A stretch of 64,000 nt of DNA from NCBI GenBank assembly GCA_046538075.1, contig JBKHJN010000003.1:51695-115694 (forward strand). The letters run 5' to 3'. The position numbers and the translations under genes are program-made. This DNA is from Desulfobacca_B sp046538075 (lineage in GTDB: Bacteria; Desulfobacterota; Desulfobaccia; Desulfobaccales; Desulfobaccaceae). Shown one piece after another: positions 27,075-36,396 of the stretch. Position 1 is the first letter of the stretch, and each line of letters starts with the position of its first letter. The notes beneath the pieces are model-generated. The model did not search any database and had not been told where the DNA came from. It worked only from the letters and a program-made list of their open reading frames with translations.

Positions 27075-29477
27075 TTAGGTGCGCAATTCAGCCCTAAACT
27101 GTCGCTGCAGGTTCTGGATCAAAGCCTCATGTTGCTGGTTGACTTCGTGGTCAGTCAGGGTGCGCTCATGATCCTGATAACAGAGATGAAAAGCCAGGCT
27201 GCGTTTACCATCGGGGATGGGTGGACCGGTATAGACGTCAAAAAGGTTCGCCTCCACCACCCAGGGCTCCCCATAGCGATAGATGGCAGACAGCACTTGG
27301 GCGGTAGAAATAGAGTCGTCCAGCACCAGGGCCAGATCACGATAGACCGCCGGATAGCGGGGTAGGGGGGTAAAGGTGGCAAATTCCTGGGCCACTTGGG
27401 ATAAGCGGTCGAATTCCAGATTGAAAATCCAGGCCGGGGATTTCAGGTCAAATTGTTTTCCAACCTCGGGCTCAAGCTCGCCTAAAAAACCGAGTTCCAG
27501 GTCGGCGGAAAAAACCCGGGCCCGGTCCTGAAGAAATGCCAGGTGCGGCGCCGGCTGGAAACCGACTTGCGGCACCAGCAGGCCGGAGAGCAAAGTTTCC
27601 ACCGCGCCCTTGAGGTCGAAAAAATCAAGTAATTCCTCTTTGACATTCCACGCCGGAGTCTGACGGAAGCCACTCATCAGCCCGGCCAGCATCAGCTTTT
27701 CTTCTGGGAGTTGCTCTCCGGGGCGGGGAATAAAGATTTTGGAAAGCTCAAAGATCTTTAAGTCATAGATAGAATGAGCGGCATTTTTTCGCATGGTCTC
27801 TAATAATCCCGGGATCAGGTCGAGCCGCATAATTGCCTGCTCCTCGCTCAGCGGGTTGGCCAGCTGCACAAACGGCAATGGCCCGGATGTCCCCGCCATG
27901 AGAAATCTGGACAGTTTCTCGGCCTGAAAAGCATAAGTGATGACCTCATAAAAACCCATGCCCAGTAGGATAGCTTTGGCTGCTTTCCTCATAATGGCTA
28001 TTTTCCAGGGGCGGCGGGAAGCCATCGCCACCTTGGGCAAGGACACCGGGATATGGTCAAAACCATGCAGTCGGGCTACCTCCTCGATAAGATCGACTTC
28101 TCGGACCAGGTCGCCGCGATAGGGCGGCACCTGGACTTCCAGGGTGTCAGCCTCAAACATTTGGGGGGGCATATTTAATCGCCGCAGGAGTTCAGTCAGG
28201 CGCTCCACAGAGAGATCGGTTCCCAGGACCGCGTTGGTTCGAGCTGCCCGCAGTTGCAGCCGGGGTCTGGTTACCGGCTGGGGATAAACGTCAATCCTGC
28301 CTTTGGCTACCTCACCTTCTCCTAAGTCGGCCATCAACTGGGTAGCGCGCTCCAGGGCGTCAATGACCCCTTGGGGGTCGACCCCGCGTTCGAACCGGTA
28401 CGAGGCCTCAGTGGACAGCCCCAGCCGTTTAGAGGTCCGACGGATAGAGCGGGGGTTGAAATAAGCACTCTCAATCAATACCTGCCGGGTCGCGGGGGTT
28501 ACTTCGGAGGCCAGGCCGCCCATCACCCCGGCCACCGCCACCGGGGCTTGGGCATCGCAGATTAAGAGAGTTTCCGGGTGGAGAAAGCGCTCTTGACCAT
28601 CCAGGGTGGTAAAGCTCTTTTCCTGATCCTGGGGCAGCCGGACTATAATCCGACCCCCCTGCAGACGGTCAAAATCAAAGGCATGCAGCGGCTGGCCATA
28701 TTCCAGCAGCACATAGTTGGTGACATCTACCAGGTTGTTGATGGCCCTTAGACCGCAGGCCTGCAGCCGCTGCCGCATCCAGAAAGGCGAAGATTTGACC
28801 GTCAAATTTCGAATCAGCCGGGCGGCATAACGGGGGCAGTGGTCCGGGGCCTCGATGGCCACCGCGGCCCCTTCCTCGATTTTATCCGAGCCTTCTGAAA
28901 TGCTGACGCGGGGCAATCGGAGCGGCTGATCCAACAGGGCGGAAATCTCCCGGGCCAGTCCCAGGATACTCAGACAGTCCGGCCGGTTCGGAGTTATGGC
29001 TACTTCTAAAATCATATCTTGCAATGCCAAGGCTTCGCTTAGGTCAGCCCCCACCTCCAGGTCCTGGGGGATCTCCATCAGCCCCGAATGATCTTCGGAG
29101 AGGCCAAGTTCATCCTCAGCCAATAGCATGCCTTCCGAGACAATGCCTCGCAGTTTGGCGGCTTTGATATTTTGTCCGCCAGCAATGACCCCCCCCACCG
29201 GGGCAAAAGGGTAAAGCCGCCCGGACTTAAGGTTGGGAGCACCACAAACTACCTGATAGACGTGGCGGCCGTCGTCCACCCCGGCCACCTGCAGGCGATC
29301 GGCGTGAGGGTGGCGCTCTACAGTTTTGACCCGGCCTACGACAACCCCTGAAAAAGCCGGCTGCAGGGTTTCGATAGCCTCCACTTCCAGCCCCACCAGG
29401 GTTAGTTGATCGGCCAGTTCTTCCGGAGGAATGGTTAGATCAATATAATCTTTAAGCCAATTAATACTTAGTCGCAT
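27075..29477 (-). CDS. pheT: Phenylalanyl-tRNA synthetase beta subunit
   Basis: An 800-residue PheRS beta chain, of the usual length. Domain order: tRNA-binding EMAP-like domain (~39-150), B3/B4 editing domain, B5 domain, catalytic-like core, and an FDX-ACB anticodon-binding domain at the C-terminus (FTPLPRYPAVYRDLALVLDD). Start MRLSINWLKDYID is a canonical PheT N-terminus. The usual upstream partner pheS is absent: the next gene on this strand is a universal stress protein about 150 bases away. Confidence 0.96.
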   Translation of the reverse strand: MRLSINWLKDYIDLTIPPEELADQLTLVGLEVEAIETLQPAFSGVVVGRVKTVERHPHADRLQVAGVDDGRHVYQVVCGAPNLKSGRLYPFAPVGGVIAGGQNIKAAKLRGIVSEGMLLAEDELGLSEDHSGLMEIPQDLEVGADLSEALALQDMILEVAITPNRPDCLSILGLAREISALLDQPLRLPRVSISEGSDKIEEGAAVAIEAPDHCPRYAARLIRNLTVKSSPFWMRQRLQACGLRAINNLVDVTNYVLLEYGQPLHAFDFDRLQGGRIIVRLPQDQEKSFTTLDGQERFLHPETLLICDAQAPVAVAGVMGGLASEVTPATRQVLIESAYFNPRSIRRTSKRLGLSTEASYRFERGVDPQGVIDALERATQLMADLGEGEVAKGRIDVYPQPVTRPRLQLRAARTNAVLGTDLSVERLTELLRRLNMPPQMFEADTLEVQVPPYRGDLVREVDLIEEVARLHGFDHIPVSLPKVAMASRRPWKIAIMRKAAKAILLGMGFYEVITYAFQAEKLSRFLMAGTSGPLPFVQLANPLSEEQAIMRLDLIPGLLETMRKNAAHSIYDLKIFELSKIFIPRPGEQLPEEKLMLAGLMSGFRQTPAWNVKEELLDFFDLKGAVETLLSGLLVPQVGFQPAPHLAFLQDRARVFSADLELGFLGELEPEVGKQFDLKSPAWIFNLEFDRLSQVAQEFATFTPLPRYPAVYRDLALVLDDSISTAQVLSAIYRYGEPWVVEANLFDVYTGPPIPDGKRSLAFHLCYQDHERTLTDHEVNQQHEALIQNLQRQFRAELRT

Positions 29478-29630
29478 GGTGGCACGATTCCCTAACGATA
29501 TATTTGATGCCCGATGCCCAATACCCGTCTACACCCGGGTGGCGCGGGCGATGCCCCCAGGGATTTCCTCGGAACACGACAGATAAAGTTAACCCAAAAG
29601 ATTAATTTTTGGAAGTCGATCGGGCAAAAA

Positions 29631-30602
29631 TCAGCCACAGATCAGGGCTACAGTGGGGCGTGAGACCCGGTGCAAGACGCCGTGGGCCACACTGCCGATC
29701 AGCAGTGTTTTTAGGGCGGAGCGGCCTTTTTTCCCCATCATGATCATAGCATATTGGCCATCTTCGGCTTCCTGGGCAATGGCCTGGGGCGGATTGCCGG
29801 TGAGGAGCTTTTCTTGCCAAAGGCCGTTCAAACCGCTGTGGCGCAGGATTTGGCGGCCTTGTTCCATAAAATCTTCTTCCTGTTTTTCGAGGAAATCGGA
29901 AAGCTGTTCAGGGGTAATTCCTCCAGAAATTCTTGTTCCCAAGACAGCCACATCCACCACATGGAGAAGGGTCAGGCGGGGGCTATGGTTCTGGTAAGCT
30001 TGAGCCAGGGCCACGGCCTGGCGGAGTGCCTCCAGACTGGGTTCCAAACCGTCAATCGGGACCAGCAGCGGGGAAATGGGGCAATCCGACTCTACGCTCG
30101 GTTGTTGTCCGGATACATAAATGGTCAGGTCCTGGGCCTGGGAGAGCACCGTATGAGTAGCACTGCCTAGCAACAATTGCTTCATCGGGGAAAGGCCTCT
30201 TCGTCCCATGATGATGGTGGAAAATTTCTCTTCTGTAGCCAGGCGGATGATTTCTTCTCCGACTTTGCCCTCCACCACCCGCTGCCCGATAGGTATGGTC
30301 ACCCCTAAAGTCCGAAGCGCCTGCTCCCCTTCCGCCAATAGGGGATAAATCTCTTCCTCCAGATAATGCTTTCTAATCCGCTGCCATTCTTTAACCTGAT
30401 CCATATGGGTGACGCGCAGGTCAACATTTTGAAGATGTCGGCTCAGATAACCGCCCCCGATAACTCGCAGCAAAGTAAGGTTTTCCACTGCTTCCCTCCC
30501 GGCTTTTACCAGGCTGGCAGCCAACTTCAGGGCTGAGCGGGCTGATGGACTGCCGTCAAAAGGAACCAAGATGCGGGTCAGAGGATAAGGAAAGAGGTTC
30601 AC
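29631..30602 (-). CDS. Tandem universal stress protein
   Basis: A 323-residue protein made of two UspA domains (~9-155 and ~165-323). Each starts with a hydrophobic strand and Asp (ILVPFDGSPSARSALKLA; LLVPIDGLEPSLEALRQA) and ends with the ATP-binding G-x2-G-x9-G-S/T signature (MGRRGLSPMKQLLLGSATH and MGKKGRSALKTLLIGSVAH). Both signatures are intact, so nucleotide binding is likely in both. ATG at 30602 has AAAGGTGAAC before it. A 14-base direct repeat lies in its upstream region. Confidence 0.92.
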   Translation of the reverse strand: MNLFPYPLTRILVPFDGSPSARSALKLAASLVKAGREAVENLTLLRVIGGGYLSRHLQNVDLRVTHMDQVKEWQRIRKHYLEEEIYPLLAEGEQALRTLGVTIPIGQRVVEGKVGEEIIRLATEEKFSTIIMGRRGLSPMKQLLLGSATHTVLSQAQDLTIYVSGQQPSVESDCPISPLLVPIDGLEPSLEALRQAVALAQAYQNHSPRLTLLHVVDVAVLGTRISGGITPEQLSDFLEKQEEDFMEQGRQILRHSGLNGLWQEKLLTGNPPQAIAQEAEDGQYAMIMMGKKGRSALKTLLIGSVAHGVLHRVSRPTVALICG

Positions 30603-30814
30603 CTTTCTGTCCTTTTTTAAAAAAAACTTGGCTTAACACTGGGATGGTAAAAAATTAATCAAAACCTGGTCGTATTTAGGATAAGGCCAAGGCGCTCGAC
30701 ACCGAAAATATATTATAATCCTCCAACATTAACTTTGCGATTCATATCTTGGCGGGAGGCAATAAACGGCCTAAAGAAAAGCGATTAGGAGAGCATACTC
30801 CTTCCGGTCAGGAT

Positions 30815-30859
30815 AATCTTACCTATCTCTTAGCCAATTCTAAAAAATCTTACCTATCT
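30815..30859. repeat. 14-base direct repeat upstream of the usp gene
   Basis: AATCTTACCTATCT occurs at 30815-30828 and again at 30846-30859, 31 bases apart (about three helical turns). It lies in the 321-base gap between mucR and usp, both on the minus strand, so it may be a binding site upstream of usp. No coding frame is supported in this gap. Confidence 0.55.
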
Positions 30860-30923
30860 TCAAGGATTAGATATAAAAATAGTGCCGGCTTGAGTGATCC
30901 ATCACCAATAAAGCCCATCGCGT

Positions 30924-31361
30924 TTAACTTTTTTTGCGGCGGCGAAGTTCACCCAGCCCCATTTTTTTGGCCAAGCTTTTACGTTGTTCAGAATAATTCC
31001 GGGATACCAACGGGTATTTTTTGGGATCAAGCCCGAAAGCCTTATAGTAATCTGCCGGGCTCATCTGATGCGCCCGCCGTAAATGGGCTTTGAGGGTGCG
31101 AAAATTTTTGCCGCACACCAAACAAGTAATATGATCGTCCTTTACTGATTCTTCAATGGGGACGGCAGGTTGGAGCGGAGGAGCTTCCTTAGTTTCTGGA
31201 GCTTCTTCCGGGGCCACGGCCTCGATCTGACCAGCCTCCAAGTTGGCAATGGTTTGATAAACCGCCTTAAGTTCTTCCACCAGCTCTGTAGAGGTTAGCT
31301 CGCTAATAGAGGCATGGGAAGACACTAATTGGACGGTTAATTTAACCAATTCTGAAGCCAT
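30924..31361 (-). CDS. MucR/Ros-family zinc-finger regulator
   Basis: A 145-residue MucR/Ros protein: an N-terminal helical oligomerisation region, a Glu/Pro-rich linker (~50-75) and a C-terminal zinc finger CLVCGKNFRTLKAHLRRAH with the C-x2-C...H...H ligand set, followed by the conserved MSPADYYKAFGL and a basic tail RRRKKS. Family members are global H-NS-like repressors binding AT-rich DNA. ATG at 31361 is preferred to 31367 because it is well spaced from GGAAAG. It lies beside the AT-rich phage boundary, so silencing of that region is possible (inference). Confidence 0.88.
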   Translation of the reverse strand: MASELVKLTVQLVSSHASISELTSTELVEELKAVYQTIANLEAGQIEAVAPEEAPETKEAPPLQPAVPIEESVKDDHITCLVCGKNFRTLKAHLRRAHQMSPADYYKAFGLDPKKYPLVSRNYSEQRKSLAKKMGLGELRRRKKS

Positions 31362-31996
31362 AATCATCTTTCCTTTCCTTTAAGCCAATCTGTCTTCTGA
31401 TAGTTAAGCCTTAATGTTAAAAAGTCAACTAGCCCGGGCCAGGATTTTTTCGTTTTACCAGCGTAAGCCCTTTGCCTGACTATAGTTATTCATATATAGA
31501 ACTACTTATTTGCTGTCAAGCTAATTTTTTAAAAAAGCTAACAGCATTGTTATTTAACCTCGTACATTACATTAGTTTCGAGTATTATCCAAACTCCGGG
31601 CTTCCTGGCACAAGGGAGAATCAGTGCATCGAAGGGTCTGATTTAGGGCCATTATGATGCCTCGAACGGAATAGCGCAGCGCTTTGATTTTACGGGACAG
31701 ACTTAAAGTGGGTATTGCCACAGAAGAACAGGACAGGATAGATAAGATAATGCTGGATCGGTTGAATGAAAACGGCAGGACCAATGACTCCGGTGACCAA
31801 CCTGGATGGTAGGTGACAGCCATCTATGACTCGGAGCATTTATGAGATTAATTTGAGGGGAGGGCCGGGGGGCCACGGCTCTCGGCTCTCCCCTCAAGCC
31901 CTGCCCTTAAGGGGGTTAAGGAGAGACAAGTAACTATTAAATATTATAAGGATATTGATCAGCCATCCACTCAAAGGTTGATAACTAAAAGAATAT
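31362..31996. other. Non-coding region between mucR and phage block
   Basis: About 630 bases with no firm gene. A plus-strand frame with TTG start, 31684-31812 (about 42 residues, RDRLKVGIATEEQDRIDK near its start), looks protein-like but lacks a ribosome site and may be a remnant. A large inverted repeat is listed separately. Confidence 0.5.
31853..31897. terminator. Inverted repeat near the 3' end of the phage block
   Basis: TTGAGGGGAG at 31853-31862 pairs with CTCCCCTCAA at 31888-31897; the 25-base loop is GC-rich and can pair further (GGCC...GGCC). It lies just beyond the last minus-strand phage ORF and could end that transcript, but it lacks a T-run on that strand. Confidence 0.4.
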
Positions 31997-32197
31997 TCAA
32001 GAAAAAGTTTCTTCAGACAAATGTTTTTCCCATTTCCGGATCAGACCCATGAGATGATGGCCGGATTTACAGAAATCTTCGACCAAATTTAAAAAAATCA
32101 GATCCCGCCGGTATGGCGCCTGACGTTTCAGGCGCTGCAATCCAATGCAGGCTACATGAATCTGATTACAGAAGCAATCTATCCGGTCTTCTAGCAT
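31997..32197 (-). CDS. Hypothetical protein, last gene of phage block
   Basis: A 66-residue soluble protein with several basic helices and three Cys (DCFCNQIHVAC). Its ATG overlaps the stop of the preceding gene by seven bases (ATGCTAG), suggesting coupling. No family recognised; it may be a small phage protein. Confidence 0.5.
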   Translation of the reverse strand: MLEDRIDCFCNQIHVACIGLQRLKRQAPYRRDLIFLNLVEDFCKSGHHLMGLIRKWEKHLSEETFS

Positions 32198-32457
32198 CGT
32201 ACTACCCGTCCCGCCTCATCGTGATCATGGTTATTCACCGCTTCCCAGAGTTCAAAGACTTCCCTATTATGCTCCTCGCGACTTACGAAGCGTTGCGCCA
32301 GGCTTTCCCGGCAAGAAAAGGAGAGATCGAATAATCTGTCCAATTTGCCCTCCAGGCGAGAAAGGAATCGCCAGAACAGAAATCCGGAAAGCCCGGCAAA
32401 AAATCCGATCAGGGAGATCAGAATCCCTATATGGGTCCTCAGATCAGTGTAATCCAT
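32191..32457 (-). CDS. Small phage membrane protein (one TM)
   Basis: Start ATG at 32457 (MDYTDLRTHIGIL); the open frame extends slightly upstream but that part is not needed. One membrane helix (ISLIGFFAGLSGFLFW, ~residues 11-27) is followed by a basic, coiled-coil-prone cytoplasmic part with an EEHNREVFELWE segment. Topology is like small phage proteins near lysis genes, but no endolysin is adjacent. Function unknown. Confidence 0.55.
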   Translation of the reverse strand: MDYTDLRTHIGILISLIGFFAGLSGFLFWRFLSRLEGKLDRLFDLSFSCRESLAQRFVSREEHNREVFELWEAVNNHDHDEAGRVVRC

Positions 32458-32511
32458 GGCGCTATCTCTCAATTTTGGCAAAGGTTTTTAACAATCTAGA
32501 TAAATCCAGTC

Positions 32512-32742
32512 TTACCGTTCGGCCTGATTAATCCCTGTCAAGGGCGCCTTAGCGGGATTGGCTTCTTGGATTTTGGCGTTGGCCAATCCAGACCGAAGCG
32601 CCCCTAAGCCCAAGGCACCCATAATCCCCAGCAAAGTCTCATAAATATTATCGTCAATCCAGCCCCCGGCCCGGGCAAAAGTCAACAGGGCCAGAGCCAG
32701 GGCCACCAAATAGGTCTTTTTACCCACGAGTTTCTGTTTCAT
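32512..32742 (-). CDS. Small membrane protein, holin candidate
   Basis: 76 residues from the ATG at 32742 (a second ATG is at 32745; GGAGG spacing favours 32742). Basic N-terminus KQKLVGKK, then TM segments ~10-27 and ~37-55. The ATG overlaps the stop of the upstream gene, so it is coupled. Size and two-helix layout fit a holin-like protein, but no endolysin was found and the role is inferred. Confidence 0.55.
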   Translation of the reverse strand: MKQKLVGKKTYLVALALALLTFARAGGWIDDNIYETLLGIMGALGLGALRSGLANAKIQEANPAKAPLTGINQAER

Positions 32743-33794
32743 CATTCCTCCCATCCTACCGCCTTCACTACCTGGTTGGCGGTATTGTCGTTATCCAGAT
32801 AAATTTTATTTCCATCCAGGATAGCGCAGTCAAACGGCAGGGCGCCGCGCACCCCCTTAAAATCCGTGCTTGGCGGATAGACATGAAAGACCTGGGCCAT
32901 GTTGGTGCCGTCATAAGAGATCGCCACTTTGACGTCATAACCGCTGACCGCAGTGGCCAGGCCAAACAGCCGGCGGGCGGTAATGGGCACCTTTAAGGCC
33001 AGGTCCAGAGCCGTAAAGCCATTGATGGCCCCCGCACAGATGTCAATCGGTTGATTCCAGTTGACTCGGTTCCCGGCCTTCCAGAAGGGCACGATGTTAC
33101 TGCTGGCATCGTTCAGGATCATCCCCAGACCGCGGAAGTTGGTTGCAGGGAGCACGATAAACCAATCACCCTGGCTCATGGTCAGGGCTGAACCAGAATA
33201 GGTGATGGTCCCGCCCGTCCCGTTGTCATTATTGTTGGCCGTGATGGTGCGGATCAGTCCCCGGGATGTTCCCGACAATACCAGGAGCTTGGCGTTCTGT
33301 AGTTCGTTGGTGGTGAAACCATAGCCTATGTCGCTGCTGTTGTCGTTGTGGCGCAGAGTGATCACTTGGGCTGCCTGCGACCCGAAGCGCATCACCGGCA
33401 TCGCCTTCAGGGAAAAATTGGTATCATTGTTGCCAGCAATACCATAGACACAATACCATTGATTGGCCTTCTCACTGCCCCAAAACTGGGCGGCAGTATC
33501 AAAATCCATCACCGTATCGCTGCTGTTAACCCGATATTTGCCATCCGACAGGTTGCCATCGACGAATAAACCCCGATGTAGTGGACAGGGGAAGCCGCTC
33601 ATCATCACCCGGGCCTGGCAGTCGGCGGTGGCCGGAATCCGGACCTGAGTGGCATTTACCCACTCCAGATCGGGGCAATAAGTTAGATCAAAACTTTCCA
33701 CCACGGCATCTTCGATTTTGTCGAAATCGCTTTTTAAGATCACCTGTCGGCCGGTACCAGGCCCCCATTTACTCTGCGGAATATCTGCCAGCAT
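32742..33794 (-). CDS. Phage structural protein, distal tail region
   Basis: A 350-residue beta-rich protein without recognised catalytic motif. The middle contains GYGFTTNELQNAKLLVLSG and the repeated Asn/Gly-rich NNNDNGTGGTI, typical of virion surface proteins; the C-terminal part has KVAISYDGTNM. Coupled at its end to the next gene. Likely a tail fibre or tip component by position. Confidence 0.6.
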   Translation of the reverse strand: MLADIPQSKWGPGTGRQVILKSDFDKIEDAVVESFDLTYCPDLEWVNATQVRIPATADCQARVMMSGFPCPLHRGLFVDGNLSDGKYRVNSSDTVMDFDTAAQFWGSEKANQWYCVYGIAGNNDTNFSLKAMPVMRFGSQAAQVITLRHNDNSSDIGYGFTTNELQNAKLLVLSGTSRGLIRTITANNNDNGTGGTITYSGSALTMSQGDWFIVLPATNFRGLGMILNDASSNIVPFWKAGNRVNWNQPIDICAGAINGFTALDLALKVPITARRLFGLATAVSGYDVKVAISYDGTNMAQVFHVYPPSTDFKGVRGALPFDCAILDGNKIYLDNDNTANQVVKAVGWEE

Positions 33795-33830
33795 TATTCT
33801 TCTCCCCTCTCGAAACTAAGAAAATCGAAA

Positions 33831-35027
33831 CTAATAGGCATAAGCCCGATAAGGCCAGTTCTTATCTTCTGAATTATTACTGTCAATGGCGCAGGAATCG
33901 TAAGCGGTTCCGCCACTATCCACCGCCCAGGCATTGGTATAGCTGATCTGGCGGGCCAGGGTTAACCGGGTGCGGCGTTGCCCTAGCTGGACTGCCTTCC
34001 CGAAACATTCAAATTCGGTTTGCTCCAACCCATGGAAATCAGAGCTGATGGCCACAGTGTCGCCCAATTCAATTCTGGCTCCTTCCAGCCAGGTCTCAAC
34101 TTCGGCGGTCTCGCGCGGGGCGGATAGGCGGGCCAACAGCCGCTGGGCCAGGGTGGCGGCCAGATTGGCATCCTCGGTTACCACTGGCCGCCCGTAGCGC
34201 AGGTCAATATTGGTGGATATTTCATCCAGCTCATCGATCAAGGCCGGGTCCTTGGCCTCGGCATATTTGCAGTTGTCCTGATCATAATCGGCATACTGCA
34301 CCCGGACCAGATTCTTTAAACCGGTCAGATCATAGGTGGTGACCACCTCCCGGAGCTGCGCCTGGTCCAGCACCACTAAGTTGTCCAACAGGATGAACTT
34401 CAGTAGCCGGTCAAACCAATCCCAATCGCCCTCCCGCACGGCGTAATCCAGGGCGGCCTGCAGCATCAAGACCACCCCCTCCATGCTGCCCATCTGCCGG
34501 GTAAACATGTAATGGGGGGCATAATCCCAGGCATCTTTATCTTCTACATAGGTAAACGGGATTAAGTCGCTGTTTAAAACATTGGGCTTATAGTCGCCGC
34601 TCAAAGCAAAGAACCTGGAAAGCATGGCGTCGAAATGGTCGGCGTCATCGTTATTGGCAGGAAACTGGTATGCCGACCCCGACCGTCCACATATTGCCAG
34701 CCCAAAGGCGTGGGCCACCAAGGCGTTCAGCCAGGCATAGTGGTAGTCGCTCCTGTAGAGGTGGCCGCCAAAGTCGCCGCTGGCCCGGCCCTTAAGGTCA
34801 TCTAGGAGGAACCGGGCCAGATTGTAGGCGCTTTCATTGCCGTTGCGCATGTAGATATAAAGACAGCCAATCACCACTGAAGCTATGGCCCCGGGATCAT
34901 AGCTATCATCGTAGTTAAACCCAAATTCGGAAAACCAGAGAGGCAATAAGGAGCTGTAGCCGTGATCCGCTTCAGTCCCGTATTTCACTCCGGTGCCGTA
35001 TTTTACCCTTGAACCGAATTTAGCCAT
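33831..35027 (-). CDS. Tail-associated protein with helical-repeat-like N-terminal region
   Basis: 398 residues. The N-terminal ~240 residues are rich in paired aromatic helices (SVVIGCLYIYMRNGN ... YHYAWLNALVAHAFGLA), resembling an alpha/alpha-type fold. The C-terminal ~150 resemble phage tail proteins and end with NAWAVDSGGTAYDSCAID, close to the AWAVDNEGEADAYNAYAVDQ segment of the 562-residue tail protein. Start overlaps the upstream coiled-coil gene by eight bases. Probable tail-tip or receptor component. Confidence 0.55.
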   Translation of the reverse strand: MAKFGSRVKYGTGVKYGTEADHGYSSLLPLWFSEFGFNYDDSYDPGAIASVVIGCLYIYMRNGNESAYNLARFLLDDLKGRASGDFGGHLYRSDYHYAWLNALVAHAFGLAICGRSGSAYQFPANNDDADHFDAMLSRFFALSGDYKPNVLNSDLIPFTYVEDKDAWDYAPHYMFTRQMGSMEGVVLMLQAALDYAVREGDWDWFDRLLKFILLDNLVVLDQAQLREVVTTYDLTGLKNLVRVQYADYDQDNCKYAEAKDPALIDELDEISTNIDLRYGRPVVTEDANLAATLAQRLLARLSAPRETAEVETWLEGARIELGDTVAISSDFHGLEQTEFECFGKAVQLGQRRTRLTLARQISYTNAWAVDSGGTAYDSCAIDSNNSEDKNWPYRAYAY

Positions 35028-35226
35028 CCTGTGCTTCCGTCAGCCGGGTCAGTTCTGCCTGGACCTTTTGCCGCATCTCGTGCAGCAGCTGTATCTGAAA
35101 TCCCAGGCATAAGTCGCGTTCCTGCAAAAAGGCCCTTTTCAGCTCCCGGTTCTCGTGTTCTACAGTATGAATTTTGTCTTTCAACTCCTGGACCTGGTCT
35201 TTGGATTTATTTCCTGGTTTAGACAT
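35020..35226 (-). CDS. Small coiled-coil phage protein
   Basis: 68 residues from ATG at 35226, which is 13 bases after the fibre gene stop. Charged heptad-like sequence (KDQVQELKDKIHTVEHENRE) throughout predicts a single coiled coil. It overlaps the next gene by eight bases. Function unknown; could be a fibre trimerisation or chaperone protein. Confidence 0.55.
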   Translation of the reverse strand: MSKPGNKSKDQVQELKDKIHTVEHENRELKRAFLQERDLCLGFQIQLLHEMRQKVQAELTRLTEAQDG

Positions 35227-35239
35227 CGATAGCTTCCTG

Positions 35240-36040
35240 TTACCAGCTGGCCAGCTGCCGCCAGCCGCCGTCAGCATAGATTTTGATAGTTTTGTCCGCC
35301 GTATTAATACAGATCAGGGCCTCGTGGTGAGAGGCCGGATCACCGGTGTCAGTCTTGATATACACTGGAGCCACGATACATTTAAGGTCAATTTCATTCA
35401 TCAAATGCCAACCGGCCTGGCCTGCGGCGCCATTGATATCCGCTACCCATAGATGGGCCGAATCCGCTGGACAACTGGCCGCACTGGAGCCGGATTTGCC
35501 AGTGATGTTGCCGCGGTTGTCGATGATTATTCTATCAGTCAGGTTGCCATTGTCTGCCCTGGTGGCCAGGGTTAACTTGCCCCCCCGCTTCCCCGAAGTA
35601 GCCCCATGCAGATTGACGTATAAAGCGGCCACGTCCCGGTAGCCGGGGTCCTGAGTAGTGGAGATGAAATTGAGGCGCCCAACTTCTACTCCCCCGACAT
35701 TGGTCCGGGTGGAGCCCAATTCCATTTCTCCGGGGTTTAAACCGTCAAAGATGGCGGTTAGCTTGACCCCGGTGTTTCCGGTGATGTTGGGGCTGGAGGT
35801 GCCGATGCCTATTACTGCATTGTGGTCTGCGACCAGTGCTTCCAGGGTGCCACCCTGGTCCCAGACCTTGTGATGCTTGTGACCCGGCTCCAGGCTGCTG
35901 GCATTTTTCAGGAGATAGTCCAGAGAAGTGACCACCGCCGAGCCGTCTACCCCGACCTTGGCCTCCAGGTTGTTTAAATGCGCGGCCAGGAGCTCGGTAA
36001 CGCCGTCTACCGCATTGGTTAAATCAGTCGGAAAAGCCAT
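35240..36040 (-). CDS. Tail fibre-like protein
   Basis: 266 residues: start AFPTDLTNAVDGVTELLAAH resembles N-terminal virion-attachment regions of tail fibres, followed by repeats of short beta strands (IGIGTSSPNITGNTGVKL) and a C-terminal compact domain with HHEALICINTADKTIKIYAD, seen at the tips of many phage fibres. Likely a trimeric fibre. Confidence 0.6.
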   Translation of the reverse strand: MAFPTDLTNAVDGVTELLAAHLNNLEAKVGVDGSAVVTSLDYLLKNASSLEPGHKHHKVWDQGGTLEALVADHNAVIGIGTSSPNITGNTGVKLTAIFDGLNPGEMELGSTRTNVGGVEVGRLNFISTTQDPGYRDVAALYVNLHGATSGKRGGKLTLATRADNGNLTDRIIIDNRGNITGKSGSSAASCPADSAHLWVADINGAAGQAGWHLMNEIDLKCIVAPVYIKTDTGDPASHHEALICINTADKTIKIYADGGWRQLASW

Positions 36041-36061
36041 ACTTGAACCTCAAATAAAAAA

Positions 36062-36385
36062 TTAGGGATAAAGCGGCACGATCTTGATTACCTCTTGCCT
36101 GAACCCCTTGGCCTCTTGTCGGGCCGCACAATCCTTTTTTTCGGGATTTTTCTTCAGGTAGGCGTGAATTTCCCGCCAGCCGGTCCAGGAATCAATAATC
36201 CGGGGGATGGCGTCCCCCAGGAAAAGTGCCAATTCCTGCTCGAGATCCTGGGGTAACAACCCCGGTTGGGTCTGAATATCTATCTCTCCCCCGTTCATAC
36301 CGATTAACACCTTGGCCTTGACGATCCGCCGGCAACATTGTTTATCCCAATCCCAATGCTCACATTTCACACATCTTTCGTGCAT
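36062..36385 (-). CDS. Small Cys-containing phage protein
   Basis: 107 residues beginning MHERCVKCEHWDWDKQCCRR, with a C-x2-C...C-C cluster near the N-terminus able to bind a metal. The rest is helical and charged. No family recognised. It lies between the fibre gene and the 1037-residue tail protein. Confidence 0.55.
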   Translation of the reverse strand: MHERCVKCEHWDWDKQCCRRIVKAKVLIGMNGGEIDIQTQPGLLPQDLEQELALFLGDAIPRIIDSWTGWREIHAYLKKNPEKKDCAARQEAKGFRQEVIKIVPLYP

Positions 36386-36396
36386 GGCTTCTCTCC

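Noticed and set aside
30749..31093. 114-residue plus-strand frame covering the mucR end
   Set aside because: Overlaps the mucR coding sequence antisense and lacks protein-like features.
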